From Serinibacter salmoneus (lineage in GTDB: Bacteria > Actinomycetota > Actinomycetes > Actinomycetales > Beutenbergiaceae): a stretch of 64,000 nt of DNA. Of this stretch, positions 35,890-45,065 are shown one piece after another (within the stretch, counting starts at the first letter, position 1; the number at the start of each line of letters is the position of its first letter). The stretch lies in assembly GCF_002563925.1 (NCBI RefSeq), contig NZ_PDJD01000001.1, positions 558,001 through 622,000 on the forward strand, written 5' to 3'. The notes beneath the pieces were generated by a model. That model searched no databases and had not been told where the DNA came from. It was given only the letters and a program-made list of their open reading frames with translations. Both the position numbers and the translations under genes were made by a program.

Positions 35890-37278
35890 ATGGCGAGAAT
35901 CTTCGGCACCGACGGAGTCCGAGGCCTCGCGAACCGCGACGTCACGCCCGAGCTCGCGCTCGGGCTTGGCGTCGCGGCTGCGCATGTGCTCGCTTCGCAC
36001 CGCGGCGAGGATGAGGACATCTCCGCACCCCACCCGGGGCACCTCACGGCGCACGACGACCGTCCGCTCGCACTGATCGGGCGTGACTCGCGGGCCTCCG
36101 GCGAGTTCCTCAGCGCCGCGCTGGCCGCTGGCATGGCCTCCGCGGGTGCCGATGTGGTCGACGTGGGTGTGCTGCCCACGCCGGCGATTGCGCATCTGAC
36201 CGCGGTGCGGCGCGCCGATGTCGGCGTCGTGGTCTCCGCCTCTCACAATCCGATGGCGGACAACGGCATCAAGTTCCTCGCGCGCGGTGGGCACAAGTTG
36301 GCCGACAGCGTGGAGGACGAGATCGCCGCGCGGATGGCCGACCCGTGGCAGCGGCCCATCGGCCCGGACGTCGGGCGCCTGGCGCGGGACGCCGGGGGTG
36401 CCGGCCACGAGTACGTGGAGCACCTGCTCGCCTCGACCAACACCTCCCTCAAGGGGCTGCGGATCGTGGTGGACTGTGCAAACGGAGCCGCGAGCCAGGT
36501 CGGGCCCGAGACCTTGCGGGCGGCCGGCGCCGATGTGGTGGCGATCAATGCCTCGCCCGACGGCCGCAACATCAACGAGAAGTGCGGCTCCACCCACCCC
36601 GAGCAGCTGCAGGCCACGGTGGTGGCCTCCGGCGCCGATCTCGGGGTCGCCTTCGACGGCGACGCCGATCGTTGCCTCGCCGTGGACAGCACCGGTGCCC
36701 TCGTGGACGGCGACCAGATCATGGGGCTGATGGCCCGCATGATGCACCGCGCCGGCACCCTGGCCCACGACACCCTCGTGGTGACCGTGATGAGCAACCT
36801 CGGCCTGCTGCAGGCCATGCGTGCCGAGGGGATCGCCATCGAACAGACCGGGGTGGGGGACCGCTACGTCCTGGAGCGGATGCGACAGGGCGGCTTCAAC
36901 CTCGGCGGCGAGCAGTCCGGGCACATCATCTTCTCCGACCACGCCACCACCGGCGACGGCACCCTGACCGCGCTCCAACTGGCCGCGCTCGTGGCCAACG
37001 AGGGCGACCTGGGTGAACTCGCCTCGTTCGTGCGGCGCCTGCCGCAGGTCCTGATCAACGTGGGCGGCGTGGATCGCACCCGCGCGGGTAGCGACCAGGC
37101 GCTCGCTGAGGCCGTGGCCTCGGCCGAGGCGGACCTCGGGGAGTCCGGGCGGGTCCTGCTGCGCCCCTCGGGTACAGAACCTCTCGTGCGCGTCATGGTG
37201 GAGGCCGATACCGCGCGCCGCGCGACGCGCGTGGCGGAGTCGCTCGCCGAGGTGGTCCGGGCGCGCCTGGCGCTGTGA
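35890..37278 (+). CDS. glmM: Phosphoglucosamine mutase
   Basis: 462 residues, slightly longer than the usual 445-450 because of an insert around residues 38-58 ([20 protein letters not shown]). It interconverts glucosamine-6-P and glucosamine-1-P for UDP-GlcNAc and peptidoglycan. [20 protein letters not shown] starts it. The active phosphoserine is in [16 protein letters not shown], the metal loop is FDGDADRC, and the substrate loop [10 protein letters not shown] and [15 protein letters not shown] are present. Its partner glmS is 2 kb downstream. Confidence 0.95.
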   Translation: MARIFGTDGVRGLANRDVTPELALGLGVAAAHVLASHRGEDEDISAPHPGHLTAHDDRPLALIGRDSRASGEFLSAALAAGMASAGADVVDVGVLPTPAIAHLTAVRRADVGVVVSASHNPMADNGIKFLARGGHKLADSVEDEIAARMADPWQRPIGPDVGRLARDAGGAGHEYVEHLLASTNTSLKGLRIVVDCANGAASQVGPETLRAAGADVVAINASPDGRNINEKCGSTHPEQLQATVVASGADLGVAFDGDADRCLAVDSTGALVDGDQIMGLMARMMHRAGTLAHDTLVVTVMSNLGLLQAMRAEGIAIEQTGVGDRYVLERMRQGGFNLGGEQSGHIIFSDHATTGDGTLTALQLAALVANEGDLGELASFVRRLPQVLINVGGVDRTRAGSDQALAEAVASAEADLGESGRVLLRPSGTEPLVRVMVEADTARRATRVAESLAEVVRARLAL

Positions 37279-37284
37279 GGCCGA

Positions 37285-37302
37285 GTCGCCCACGAGGGCG
37301 AC
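37285..37302 (+). terminator. Small hairpin after glmM
   Basis: GTCGCCC (37285-37291), ACGA loop, GGGCGAC (37296-37302). The stem is short and there is no T tract; it may be a weak terminator. Confidence 0.4.
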
Positions 37303-37468
37303 GGCGCGCCTGACCGCTTCGCGGGCCGACACCGAGGCGGCCCGCAGGTTCTCCGGGTGGTCCCTGGGGTGGATCCCCGTGGCGGTATCAGTCCGCGGGC
37401 GGAGGCGCCCGCTGCTCCCGCGTGCCACGGTGGAATGGAGCAACCGGCGGATCAGGAAGGTGCGGGGC

Positions 37469-38116
37469 GTGGAGATCATCTCGGCGATCGAGGAGTGGGT
37501 GGTGGCTGCCGCCGGCCAACCCTGGGTGCTCCTGGTCGTGTTCGCGCTGTGCTTCATCGACGGGTTCTTCCCGCCGCTCCCCAGCGAGTCCATTGTGATC
37601 ACGATGGCGACGCTCGCGATGACCGGCGTCGGGCAGCCGCTGTGGGCCGTGATCCTCGCAACCGCGCTGGGTGCGCTCGCGGGTGACTGCGTGGCCTACC
37701 TCATCGGCCGCACGGTCCCGTTCCGCACGCTCCCCTACCTGCGCAGCGAGCGGGGTGCGGCGCTCATCCGGGGCGCCGAGAGGCAATTGACCAAGCGTGG
37801 CGGCACCTACATCATCGCCGCCCGCTACATCCCGGTCGGACGCATGCTCGTGAACATGTCTGCCGGGATGGTGGGCTTCCCGTTCCGTCGGTTCGTGGCC
37901 TTCGACGCGATCGGGGCCACCCTGTGGGCCCTGTACAGCGTCGCGATCGGCACGGTCTCGGGCGCCCTGTTCGGGTCCTCGCCGCTCGTGGCGATCGTGG
38001 TGGGGGTGGCCGGCGGCATCGCGCTGGGTGTGGTCATCGATCGGGTGCTGCGCGCGGTGGGCGTTGCGCCCGCGGAACTGCAACCCCGTACGGCCCAGGC
38101 CGCCCCGCGCGGGTGA
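37469..38116 (+). CDS. DedA-family membrane protein
   Basis: 215 residues from a GTG at 37469 preceded by AGGAAGG; longer in-frame starts exist back to 37379. Several hydrophobic helices are visible. DGFFPPLPSESIVITMATLA and YIIAARYIPVGRMLVNMSAG are the two half-helix regions typical of DedA/SNARE-associated proteins, which include undecaprenyl-phosphate flippases (UptA-type) and polymyxin-resistance factors. A role in lipid-carrier recycling would suit its position beside glmM, but the exact activity is not shown by sequence. Convergent with coaA. Confidence 0.85.
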   Translation: MEIISAIEEWVVAAAGQPWVLLVVFALCFIDGFFPPLPSESIVITMATLAMTGVGQPLWAVILATALGALAGDCVAYLIGRTVPFRTLPYLRSERGAALIRGAERQLTKRGGTYIIAARYIPVGRMLVNMSAGMVGFPFRRFVAFDAIGATLWALYSVAIGTVSGALFGSSPLVAIVVGVAGGIALGVVIDRVLRAVGVAPAELQPRTAQAAPRG

Positions 38117-38140
38117 GCGTGGACCCCCGGGCGTGCCTGC

Positions 38141-39142
38141 TCAGGGTTTGCGCAGCAGCACCCGCTGGATGCGGTGGTCGGCGTCCTTGGTCATCACCAG
38201 GGTGGCGCGGGAGCGGGTCGGCAGCACGTTCTCGCGCAGGTTGGGCTCATTGATCCGCGACCAGATGCCACTGGCGACATCCTGCGCGGCGTCGTCGTCC
38301 AGATCCGCGTACCGGCGGAAGTAACTCTCCGGCTGGGTGAAGGCGGTCCGCCGCAGCCGAAGGAAGCGCTCCACGTACCACCGTCGGATGTCCTGCACCT
38401 CGGCATCCACATAGATCGAGAAGTCGAAGAAGTCCGAGACCGCCAGTCCCCGCTGCGTGCCGGGCTCGATCACCGGCGGCGCCAGCACGTTGAGCCCCTC
38501 GACCACCAGGACGTCGGGCCGATCCACCACCTGCCGCTTCTCGGGGATCACGTCGTAGGTGACGTGGCTGTAGACCGGCGCCGTGACCTCGGGGATCCCC
38601 GACTTCACCTGCGCGAGGAAGCGCAGGAGCGCCCGTCGGTCGTAGGACTCGGGGAACCCCTTGCGTTCCATCAGTCCGCGCCGCTTCAGCTCCTCGTTGG
38701 GGTGGAGGAAGCCGTCGGTGGTGATCAACTGCACGCGCGGCATCTCGGGCCAGCGCCGCAGCATCTCCACCAGCACCCGGGCGGTCGTGGACTTGCCCAC
38801 CGCCACCGACCCCGCGATCCCGATCACGAACGGGGTGGGCCGGCCGCCCTCCGCGAGGAAGGTGGTGACCGCCTGGTGCACCCCGCGCACCCCCGCCACG
38901 TACAGGCCGAGCAACCGGGACAGCGGCCGGTAGACCGTGTCCACCTCACGCAGGTCGATCGGATCGGACAGTCCGCGCAGGCGCACCACGTCGTGCGTGG
39001 TCAACGGCAGCGGCGTGGAGGCCGACAGCCTGCTCCAGTCCGCCCGGTCCAACTCCACGAACGGACTCGCACCCGGTGCCCCCGATGCGGCGGAATCGGG
39101 CAGGCGGACCTCGTCGATGAGGTCGGGGACATGGCGGCTCAC
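38141..39142 (-). CDS. coaA: Type I pantothenate kinase
   Basis: 333 residues. It phosphorylates pantothenate, the first step of CoA synthesis. The P-loop GSVAVGKST is at residues 111-119; [15 protein letters not shown] and [17 protein letters not shown] are family blocks, and RADLDDD-type [17 protein letters not shown] and [20 protein letters not shown] close it. The GTG at 39142 has GAGACT 6 nt upstream, suggesting a leaderless transcript. Divergent from glmS. Confidence 0.95.
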   Translation of the reverse strand: MSRHVPDLIDEVRLPDSAASGAPGASPFVELDRADWSRLSASTPLPLTTHDVVRLRGLSDPIDLREVDTVYRPLSRLLGLYVAGVRGVHQAVTTFLAEGGRPTPFVIGIAGSVAVGKSTTARVLVEMLRRWPEMPRVQLITTDGFLHPNEELKRRGLMERKGFPESYDRRALLRFLAQVKSGIPEVTAPVYSHVTYDVIPEKRQVVDRPDVLVVEGLNVLAPPVIEPGTQRGLAVSDFFDFSIYVDAEVQDIRRWYVERFLRLRRTAFTQPESYFRRYADLDDDAAQDVASGIWSRINEPNLRENVLPTRSRATLVMTKDADHRIQRVLLRKP

Positions 39143-39148
39143 GGCACC

Positions 39149-39154
39149 AGTCTC
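39149..39154 (-). promoter_or_regulatory. Candidate leaderless -10 for coaA
   Basis: GAGACT on the minus strand (39154 to 39149), then 6 nt, then the GTG start. Confidence 0.45.
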
Positions 39155-39201
39155 CCGCACGCCGAGGATGTGCGCGTCCGGCCACACCCCGGGTCGGCGG
39201 C

Positions 39202-39207
39202 TATCGT
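39202..39207 (+). promoter_or_regulatory. Candidate leaderless -10 for glmS
   Basis: TATCGT ends 7 nt before the ATG and there is no Shine-Dalgarno sequence, so transcription probably starts at or next to the A of the ATG. No glmS ribozyme is present, since there is no room for a leader. Confidence 0.55.
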
Positions 39208-39214
39208 GTCCCCC

Positions 39215-41062
39215 ATGTGCGGAATCGTGGGATACGCAGGGGGCGCGAGCCCATCGGTCCGGCCCCTGGAGGTCGTCTTGGCCGGTCTTGGCCGGCTGGA
39301 GTACCGGGGGTACGACTCCGCCGGCGTCGCGGTGGTGGGCCCGGACGGACTGAGCACCGCCAAGCGCGCCGGGAAACTGGTGAACCTGACCTCTGCGCTG
39401 GAGTCCGAGCCGCTCCCGCCGGCGACCGCTGCCATCGGGCACACCCGGTGGGCCACGCACGGCGCCCCCACCGACGCCAATGCGCACCCGCACCGCGTGG
39501 GGGACCTGGCGCTGATCCACAACGGGATCGTGGAGAACTACGCCGAACTCAAGCAGGCCCTCCTGGCGGACGGCGCGCACTTCCAGTCCGAGACCGACAC
39601 CGAGGTGGTGGCCCACCTCCTGGAGCGCGCCTACACCGGGGACCTCACCCAGGCGATGCGCGCCGTCGTGGATCGCCTCGAGGGCGCCTTCACCCTGCTG
39701 GCCGTGCACACCAACCAGCCCGGGGTCGTGGTGGGTGCCCGGCGCAACTCCCCGCTCGTCGTCGGCCTCGGGGACGGGGAGAACTTCCTGGGCAGCGACG
39801 TCGCCGCGTTCATCTCCGCGACCAACCGCGCCCTGGAGATCGGGCAGGACCAGATCGTCACGATCACCGGCGAGGAGGTCCGCGTGGAGACCTTCGCCGG
39901 TGAGCGGGTGGAGCCCACCGCCTTCACGGTGGACTGGGACGCCAGCGCGGCCGTGAAGGAGGGATACCCCTCCTTCATGGACAAGGAGATCCACGACCAG
40001 CCCAAGGCCGTGGCCGACACGCTGCTCGGGCGCACCAGCCCCACCGGTGCCCTCGTGCTGGACGAGTTGCGCATCGAGGAGTCGGTGCTGCGCGCCGTGG
40101 ACAAGATCATCGTGGTGGCCTGCGGCACCGCCGCCTACTCCGGCCACGTGGCCAAGTACGCCATCGAGCACTGGTGCCGCATCCCCGTCGAGGTCGAGCT
40201 CGCCCACGAGTTCCGCTACCGCGACCCCATCGTGAACCCGCGCACCCTCGTGGTCGCGATCTCGCAGTCCGGGGAGACCATGGACACCCTCATGGCCGTG
40301 CGGCACGCCCGCGAACAGGGCGCCCACGTGCTGGCGATCGTCAACACCCACGGCTCCACCCTGCCGCGCGAGGCGGACGCCGTGCTGTACACCCACGCCG
40401 GCCCCGAGGTCGCGGTGGCCTCCACCAAGGCCTTCCTCGCGCAGATCACCGCGTGCTACCTGCTCGGCCTCTACCTCGCCCAGCTGCGCGGCACGAAGTT
40501 CCCCGAGGAACTGCGTGACGCCCTCGCCGAGTTGCAGTCGATCCCGGACAAGGTCGCCGAGGTGCTCTCCCGGGAGGAGGAGGTCCGCGCCGAGGCGCGG
40601 GCCATGCACGAGGCCACCTCGGTGCTCTTCCTCGGCCGCCATGTCGGCTACCCGGTTGCCCTGGAGGGCGCGCTCAAGCTCAAGGAGATCGCCTACATCC
40701 ACGCGGAGGGGTTCGCCGCCGGCGAACTCAAGCACGGGCCGATCGCCCTGGTGGAGCCGGGGCAGCCGGTCTTCATCATCGTGCCCTCCCCGCGGGGGCG
40801 GGACGTGCTGCACCAGAAGGTCGTCTCCAACATCCAGGAGGTCCGCGCCCGGGGGGCGCGCACCCTGGTGATCGCCGAGGAGGGCGACGAGGCCGTGGTG
40901 CCCTACGCGGATGTCATCTTCCGGGTGCCGCAGACCTCCACGCTGCTGTCCCCGCTGGTGGCCGTGGTGCCGCTGCAGATCTTCGCCAGCGAGCTCGCCA
41001 CCGCCAAGGGTCTGGACGTGGACCAGCCGCGCAACCTCGCCAAGTCCGTCACCGTGGAGTAG
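39215..41062 (+). CDS. glmS: Glutamine--fructose-6-phosphate aminotransferase (isomerizing)
   Basis: 615 residues. It makes glucosamine-6-P from fructose-6-P and glutamine. [10 protein letters not shown] supplies the N-terminal Cys nucleophile of the glutaminase domain; [19 protein letters not shown] is conserved. Two SIS domains follow (about 285-430 and 455-600: [40 protein letters not shown]), ending in [11 protein letters not shown]. The ATG at 39215 is fixed because Cys2 must be exposed. acpS follows after 2 bp. Confidence 0.97.
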   Translation: MCGIVGYAGGASPSVRPLEVVLAGLGRLEYRGYDSAGVAVVGPDGLSTAKRAGKLVNLTSALESEPLPPATAAIGHTRWATHGAPTDANAHPHRVGDLALIHNGIVENYAELKQALLADGAHFQSETDTEVVAHLLERAYTGDLTQAMRAVVDRLEGAFTLLAVHTNQPGVVVGARRNSPLVVGLGDGENFLGSDVAAFISATNRALEIGQDQIVTITGEEVRVETFAGERVEPTAFTVDWDASAAVKEGYPSFMDKEIHDQPKAVADTLLGRTSPTGALVLDELRIEESVLRAVDKIIVVACGTAAYSGHVAKYAIEHWCRIPVEVELAHEFRYRDPIVNPRTLVVAISQSGETMDTLMAVRHAREQGAHVLAIVNTHGSTLPREADAVLYTHAGPEVAVASTKAFLAQITACYLLGLYLAQLRGTKFPEELRDALAELQSIPDKVAEVLSREEEVRAEARAMHEATSVLFLGRHVGYPVALEGALKLKEIAYIHAEGFAAGELKHGPIALVEPGQPVFIIVPSPRGRDVLHQKVVSNIQEVRARGARTLVIAEEGDEAVVPYADVIFRVPQTSTLLSPLVAVVPLQIFASELATAKGLDVDQPRNLAKSVTVE

Positions 41063-41064
41063 CC

Positions 41065-41415
41065 GTGATCGTCGGGATCGGCGTGGACGTGGTCGACATC
41101 GCCCGGTTCATCGCCACCCTCGAGCGGACCCCGCGGCTACGGGAGAAGCTGTTCACGACGGCGGAGCGCGAGTTGCCCGACGCCTCCCTGGCCGCGCGTT
41201 TCGCGGCCAAGGAGGCGATCGCGAAGGCGCTCGGGGCACCGGGCGACCTCGTCTGGCACGACGCCACCGTGCACCGCACACCCGGCGGGCCGCCGACGGT
41301 GGACCTGCGGGGAACGGTGCTGCGGCGCGCGCAGTCACTCGGCATCACCACCTGGCACCTGTCGATCTCGCACGACGCGGGAATCGCCTCCGCGTTCGTG
41401 ATCGCCGAGGGCTGA
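41065..41415 (+). CDS. acpS: Holo-[acyl-carrier-protein] synthase
   Basis: 116 residues. It transfers 4'-phosphopantetheine from CoA to [23 protein letters not shown] holds the magnesium-binding Asp and [15 protein letters not shown] holds the catalytic Glu/Lys. The closing [18 protein letters not shown] is standard. GTG start, 2 bp after glmS, so cotranscribed. In related genomes nnr usually comes next; here the oxalate genes intervene. Confidence 0.94.
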   Translation: MIVGIGVDVVDIARFIATLERTPRLREKLFTTAERELPDASLAARFAAKEAIAKALGAPGDLVWHDATVHRTPGGPPTVDLRGTVLRRAQSLGITTWHLSISHDAGIASAFVIAEG

Positions 41416-41466
41416 CCTACTCCACGCACGGGCAGGCGCGCGCTGGGAAATTGCGCCCGATCCCGT

Positions 41467-41519
41467 TTGAGGTGCTTACCCGCTGGCAACACGCCGTCCG
41501 GCAACTTAGGGTTGAGGTG
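41467..41519 (+). promoter_or_regulatory. Repeat-containing upstream region of the oxalate operon
   Basis: TTGAGGTG occurs at 41467-41474 and 41512-41519, and GGCAAC at 41485-41490 and 41500-41505, nested between them. The best promoter in the same stretch is CTGGCA (41483-41488), 18 bp, TAGGGT (41507-41512), which would leave a leader of about 100 nt. The repeats are plausible operator half-sites; no regulator gene lies next to the operon. Confidence 0.35.
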
Positions 41520-41622
41520 TGACGCGCACGCGGCGACCCCCGTCGCCCCTGGACCGGATTCGCTTCGGGAACACCCGGTGCGCGCGTATTCCCAGCAGCT
41601 GGGCCTTGAGAGGACTTGTGGA

Positions 41623-43326
41623 ATGACACTGCAGAACGAATCAGCGCAGACCAATGGATTCAACGTGGTCATCGACGCGCTGCAGGCCAATGGCGTCGAG
41701 ACGATGTACGGGGTGGTCGGGATTCCGGTGACGGACCTCGCGCGTTTGGCCCAGGTCCGCGGAATGCGCTATCTCGGGTTCCGCCACGAGGGGCCGGCGG
41801 GCACCGCGGCCGCCGCCGCCGGGTACCTCACCGGGAAGCCGGGGGTCGCGCTCACGGTCTCGGCCCCCGGGTTCCTCAACGGGTTGGTCTCCCTTGCCGC
41901 CGCCACGGTGAACTGCTTCCCGATGATCCTCATCTCCGGGTCCTCCGAGCGCGAGATCGTCGACCTCTCCCGGGGTGACTACGAGGAACTCGACCAGTAC
42001 AACGCCGCCAAGCCGTACGCGAAGGCCGCCTACCGGGTGGACCGCCCGGAGGACATCGGCCTCGCCGTGGCGCGCGCCGTGCGCACGGCCACCTCGGGAC
42101 GCCCCGGCGGTGTCTACCTCGACCTGCCGGCCAAGACCCTCTCCGCGCTCATCGACGCCGAGAAGGCCGCGGCCTCGGTGTTCACCGTCACCGACCCGGC
42201 CCCCGCCCAGCTGCCGGCCGACGATGCGGTGGCCCGCGCCGTCGACGTGATCGCGGCCGGGAAGAAGCCGCTCATCATCTTCGGCAAGGGCGCTGCCTAC
42301 GCCAAGGCGGAGCAGGAGGCGCTCGAGCTCGTGGAGGCCACCGGCATCCCGTTCCTGCCGATGTCCATGGCCAAGGGACTCATCCCGGACACCCACGAGG
42401 CGTCCGTGGCTGCCGCGCGCTCGCTCGCGCTGAAGGAGGCCGATGTGGTCATCCTCGTCGGCGCCCGGCTGAACTGGCTGCTCTCCCACGGCGAGGCGCC
42501 GCACTTCAACCCCGACGCCCGCTTCGTGCAGGTGGAGATCGACGCCACCGAGTTCGACTCCAACCAGCCGGTGGCCGCCCCGCTGGCGGGGGACATCGTC
42601 TCGGTGCTCGGCAAGCTCACGCCCGCGCTGCGCGCCGCCGGGGTGCAGGCCGACGGCGACTGGCGCGCCGAACTCGCCACCAAGCGCGAGGCGAACGCCG
42701 CCAAGATGGCCGCCAGCCTGCAGGCGCCGCACACCCCGATGGGCTACTTCGGGGCGCTGGGGGTGCTGAAGAAGGCCATCGACGCCGAACCGGACACCTA
42801 CCTGGTGAGCGAGGGCGCGAACACGCTCGACATCGGCCGCAACGTCATCGACATCCACCTGCCGCGCCACCGCCTGGACACCGGCACGTGGGGCGTGATG
42901 GGCGTCGGCATGGGGTACGCGATCGCCGCCGCGGTGGAGACCGGACGACCCGTGATCGCGCTGGAGGGCGACTCCGCCTTCGGGTTCTCCGGTATGGAGG
43001 TGGAGACGATCTGCCGCTACCGGCTGCCGATCGTCGTGGTCATCCTCAACAACGGCGGCGTCTACAAGGGCGACGGCGTCAACACCCACGGCAGCGACCC
43101 GGCACCCACCGTGCTGGACCTCCAGGCCCGCTACGACATGCTCGCGACCGCGTTCGGCGGCACCGGCTACCACGTGACCACCCCGGCCGAACTGGACGAG
43201 GCCCTCACCGCGGCGCTCGCCGCCGGGACGCCCACGGTGATCAACGCCGTCATCGATCCGACGCTGGGCACCGAGAGCGGGCACCTGACGAACCTCAACC
43301 CGGCCACGGCCATCCCCACGAAGTAA
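41623..43326 (+). CDS. oxc: Oxalyl-CoA decarboxylase
   Basis: 567 residues, the family length. This ThDP- and magnesium-dependent enzyme converts oxalyl-CoA to formyl-CoA and CO2. FRHEGPAG contains the ThDP-activating glutamate (residue 56); the diphosphate motif runs from EGDSAFGFSGMEVETICRYR (residue 448 on) to ILNNGG. NGFNVVIDALQANGVETMYG, GVYLDLPAKTL and the C-terminal GTESGHLTNLNP match oxalyl-CoA decarboxylases rather than acetolactate synthases. The ATG follows GAGAGGA. The neighbouring frc supports the assignment. It lies in a probable insertion between acpS and nnr. Confidence 0.93.
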   Translation: MTLQNESAQTNGFNVVIDALQANGVETMYGVVGIPVTDLARLAQVRGMRYLGFRHEGPAGTAAAAAGYLTGKPGVALTVSAPGFLNGLVSLAAATVNCFPMILISGSSEREIVDLSRGDYEELDQYNAAKPYAKAAYRVDRPEDIGLAVARAVRTATSGRPGGVYLDLPAKTLSALIDAEKAAASVFTVTDPAPAQLPADDAVARAVDVIAAGKKPLIIFGKGAAYAKAEQEALELVEATGIPFLPMSMAKGLIPDTHEASVAAARSLALKEADVVILVGARLNWLLSHGEAPHFNPDARFVQVEIDATEFDSNQPVAAPLAGDIVSVLGKLTPALRAAGVQADGDWRAELATKREANAAKMAASLQAPHTPMGYFGALGVLKKAIDAEPDTYLVSEGANTLDIGRNVIDIHLPRHRLDTGTWGVMGVGMGYAIAAAVETGRPVIALEGDSAFGFSGMEVETICRYRLPIVVVILNNGGVYKGDGVNTHGSDPAPTVLDLQARYDMLATAFGGTGYHVTTPAELDEALTAALAAGTPTVINAVIDPTLGTESGHLTNLNPATAIPTK

Positions 43327-43340
43327 GGAGCGCACTCGTC

Positions 43341-44558
43341 ATGAGTATTCCCCCCGTCACGCCCGAGGTCGCCCCCGAGCCGGACTACGAGAACCTCGAG
43401 GCGAAGAACGCCCACCTCGACCGCAGCAAGCCCTACCCGCTGGAGGGGCTGCTCGTGGTGGACCTGACCCGGGTGCTGTCCGGACCGACCTGTGCGCGCA
43501 TGCTCGCCGATGCCGGTGCCCGCGTGATCCATGTGGAGCGCCCGCCCAAGGGCGACGACACCCGCGCCATGGGCCCCTACGTCGAGGACGGTTCGAGCGA
43601 GTACTTCCGCCTGGCGAACGTGGGCAAGGAGTCGATCACGCTGGACTTCACCGACGCCGACGACTTCGCGTTCCTGAAGAAGCTCATCGCCAAGGCCGAC
43701 GTGGTGGTGGAGAACTTCCGCCCCGGCGTCATGGCGAAGCTCGGGATCGCGCCGGAGACGCTGGTCCAGGAGAACCCCCGCCTGATCGTCGCCTCGATCT
43801 CCGGGTTCGGGCAGTACGGCCCGATGAGCAGCCAGGCCGCGTACGACACGATCATCCAGGCGCTGTCCGGCGTGATGGCCTCCACGGGCTTCCCCGACGG
43901 TCCCGCCACCCGCGTGGGCACCTCGCTCTCCGACATCATCGCCGGGATCTTCGGGTACTCCTCGATCGTCACGGCACTCGTGGCGCGCGAGCGCACCGGC
44001 AAGGGCTCCACGGTGGACGTCTCCATGCTCGACTCCACGTTCGTGCTGCTCGAGCACGGACTCATGGACGCCCTCGGCCTGCACGAGCGCCCCACCCGGA
44101 TCGGGAACCGCCACCCGTTCATGTACCCGTTCGACACCTTCGAGGCCAAGGACCAGCCGCTGGCGGTCTGCGTGGGCAACGACCACCTCTGGAAGGTGTT
44201 CTCCGAGGCACTCGGGCACCCCGAGTGGGTCACCGACGAGCGGTTCGTCACCAACTCCGACCGCGCCACCAATTGGGCGGACGTGAAGGCCGCGATCGAG
44301 TCGGTCACCACCACCGATGTCGCCGAGGTGTGGCGTGACGCCCTGGAGACCGCGGGTGTGCCGGTCGGCATCGTGCTGAACGTGGACGACACCCGCCGCC
44401 TGCCGCAGATCATCGAGCGCGGCATGGTCAAGGTCGTGGACGGCCGCGAGGTGCCGGGCTCGCCGATGAAGTTCGGCACCTGGAACTCCTACGGGGCGCA
44501 GCACGACGCGCCCACGCTGAACCAGCACGGTGAGGCGATCCGGGCGGAATTCGCCTGA
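43341..44558 (+). CDS. frc: Formyl-CoA:oxalate CoA-transferase (CaiB/BaiF class III)
   Basis: 405 residues. It moves CoA from formyl-CoA to oxalate, regenerating oxalyl-CoA for Oxc. PLEGLLVVDLTRVLSGPTCA and FRLANVGKESITLDF are class III CoA-transferase blocks; the Asp in QAAYDTIIQALSGVM is residue 169, the position of the catalytic Asp in Oxalobacter Frc. KGSTVDVSMLDSTFVLLEHG also fits. It lacks the canonical N-terminus of Frc (there are about 30 extra residues), so a succinyl- or acetyl-CoA donor is possible. It follows oxc by 14 bp and its stop overlaps the next ATG (TGATG). Confidence 0.9.
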   Translation: MSIPPVTPEVAPEPDYENLEAKNAHLDRSKPYPLEGLLVVDLTRVLSGPTCARMLADAGARVIHVERPPKGDDTRAMGPYVEDGSSEYFRLANVGKESITLDFTDADDFAFLKKLIAKADVVVENFRPGVMAKLGIAPETLVQENPRLIVASISGFGQYGPMSSQAAYDTIIQALSGVMASTGFPDGPATRVGTSLSDIIAGIFGYSSIVTALVARERTGKGSTVDVSMLDSTFVLLEHGLMDALGLHERPTRIGNRHPFMYPFDTFEAKDQPLAVCVGNDHLWKVFSEALGHPEWVTDERFVTNSDRATNWADVKAAIESVTTTDVAEVWRDALETAGVPVGIVLNVDDTRRLPQIIERGMVKVVDGREVPGSPMKFGTWNSYGAQHDAPTLNQHGEAIRAEFA

Positions 44559-44968
44559 TGGCCACTCCGTTCACCGAGGTCGCCGCCACCCCGTTCGTTC
44601 CCGGTCTGACCGGGTTCGCCGAGCACAGCATCACCCACGGCTCGGGTGGCGGCGAGGAGACGACCCACACCCTGTACGCCGGGGCAGTGGCGAGCTCCTT
44701 CATGGCCGAGGTGTGGGCGAAGGCCGTGGCGGCGGGTAAGCCGGAGGAGGGGTGGGGCGCGATCGAGCTGCACTCCCGGGTCACGGTCGAGCACATCCCC
44801 GACCCCGAGGCGGCGCAGGGGGAGCGGGTGGTGGCGGACATCCAGATCAACTCCACCACCATGACGCTGCCCGACGTCGCGGCCTGGGTCGAGCAGGCGA
44901 GCCGGACCTGGGATGCGCAGGCGGTCCTGCCCGCCGACGCCCGGTGGACGGCCGCCGCACGCGGCTGA
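44558..44968 (+). CDS. Unrecognised 136-aa protein of the oxalate operon, possibly OsmC-like without cysteines
   Basis: Translationally coupled to frc (TGATG) and the last gene before a terminator, so it belongs to the oxalate transcript. I do not recognise it with confidence. No signal peptide or membrane segment is visible. The order of elements resembles the OsmC/Ohr fold: a Gly-rich strand (HGSGGGEETTH), a helix HTLYAGAVASSFMAEVWAKA where OsmC proteins have AACF, a strand ELHSRVTVEHIP, strand VVADIQINSTTM and a helix PDVAAWVEQASRTWDAQAVL where OsmC proteins have CPYSN. Both cysteines are replaced and the protein has no cysteine at all, so peroxidase activity is excluded. A binding or CoA-related role would be a guess. 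Confidence 0.6.
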   Translation: MATPFTEVAATPFVPGLTGFAEHSITHGSGGGEETTHTLYAGAVASSFMAEVWAKAVAAGKPEEGWGAIELHSRVTVEHIPDPEAAQGERVVADIQINSTTMTLPDVAAWVEQASRTWDAQAVLPADARWTAAARG

Positions 44969-44989
44969 GGTCGACCTGCCGCACACACG

Positions 44990-45019
44990 AGCGCCCGCGA
45001 CCCATGGGTCGCGGGCGCT
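44990..45019. terminator. Bidirectional terminator between the oxalate operon and the DUF1275 gene
   Basis: Perfect 30-bp palindrome: AGCGCCCGCGACCCA (44990-45004) followed by its complement. It lies between convergent genes and can serve both. An 11-bp tandem duplication, TGAGCGTGTGC, follows at 45031-45052. Confidence 0.8.
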
Positions 45020-45065
45020 TGTGGTTGTCCTGAGCGTGTGCTGAGCGTGTGCCGGCGTCAGCCGG

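Noticed and set aside
39155-39214. glmS ribozyme upstream of glmS
   Set aside because: The -10 is 7 nt from the ATG and coaA starts 73 bp away; there is no room for the ribozyme and its core is not seen.
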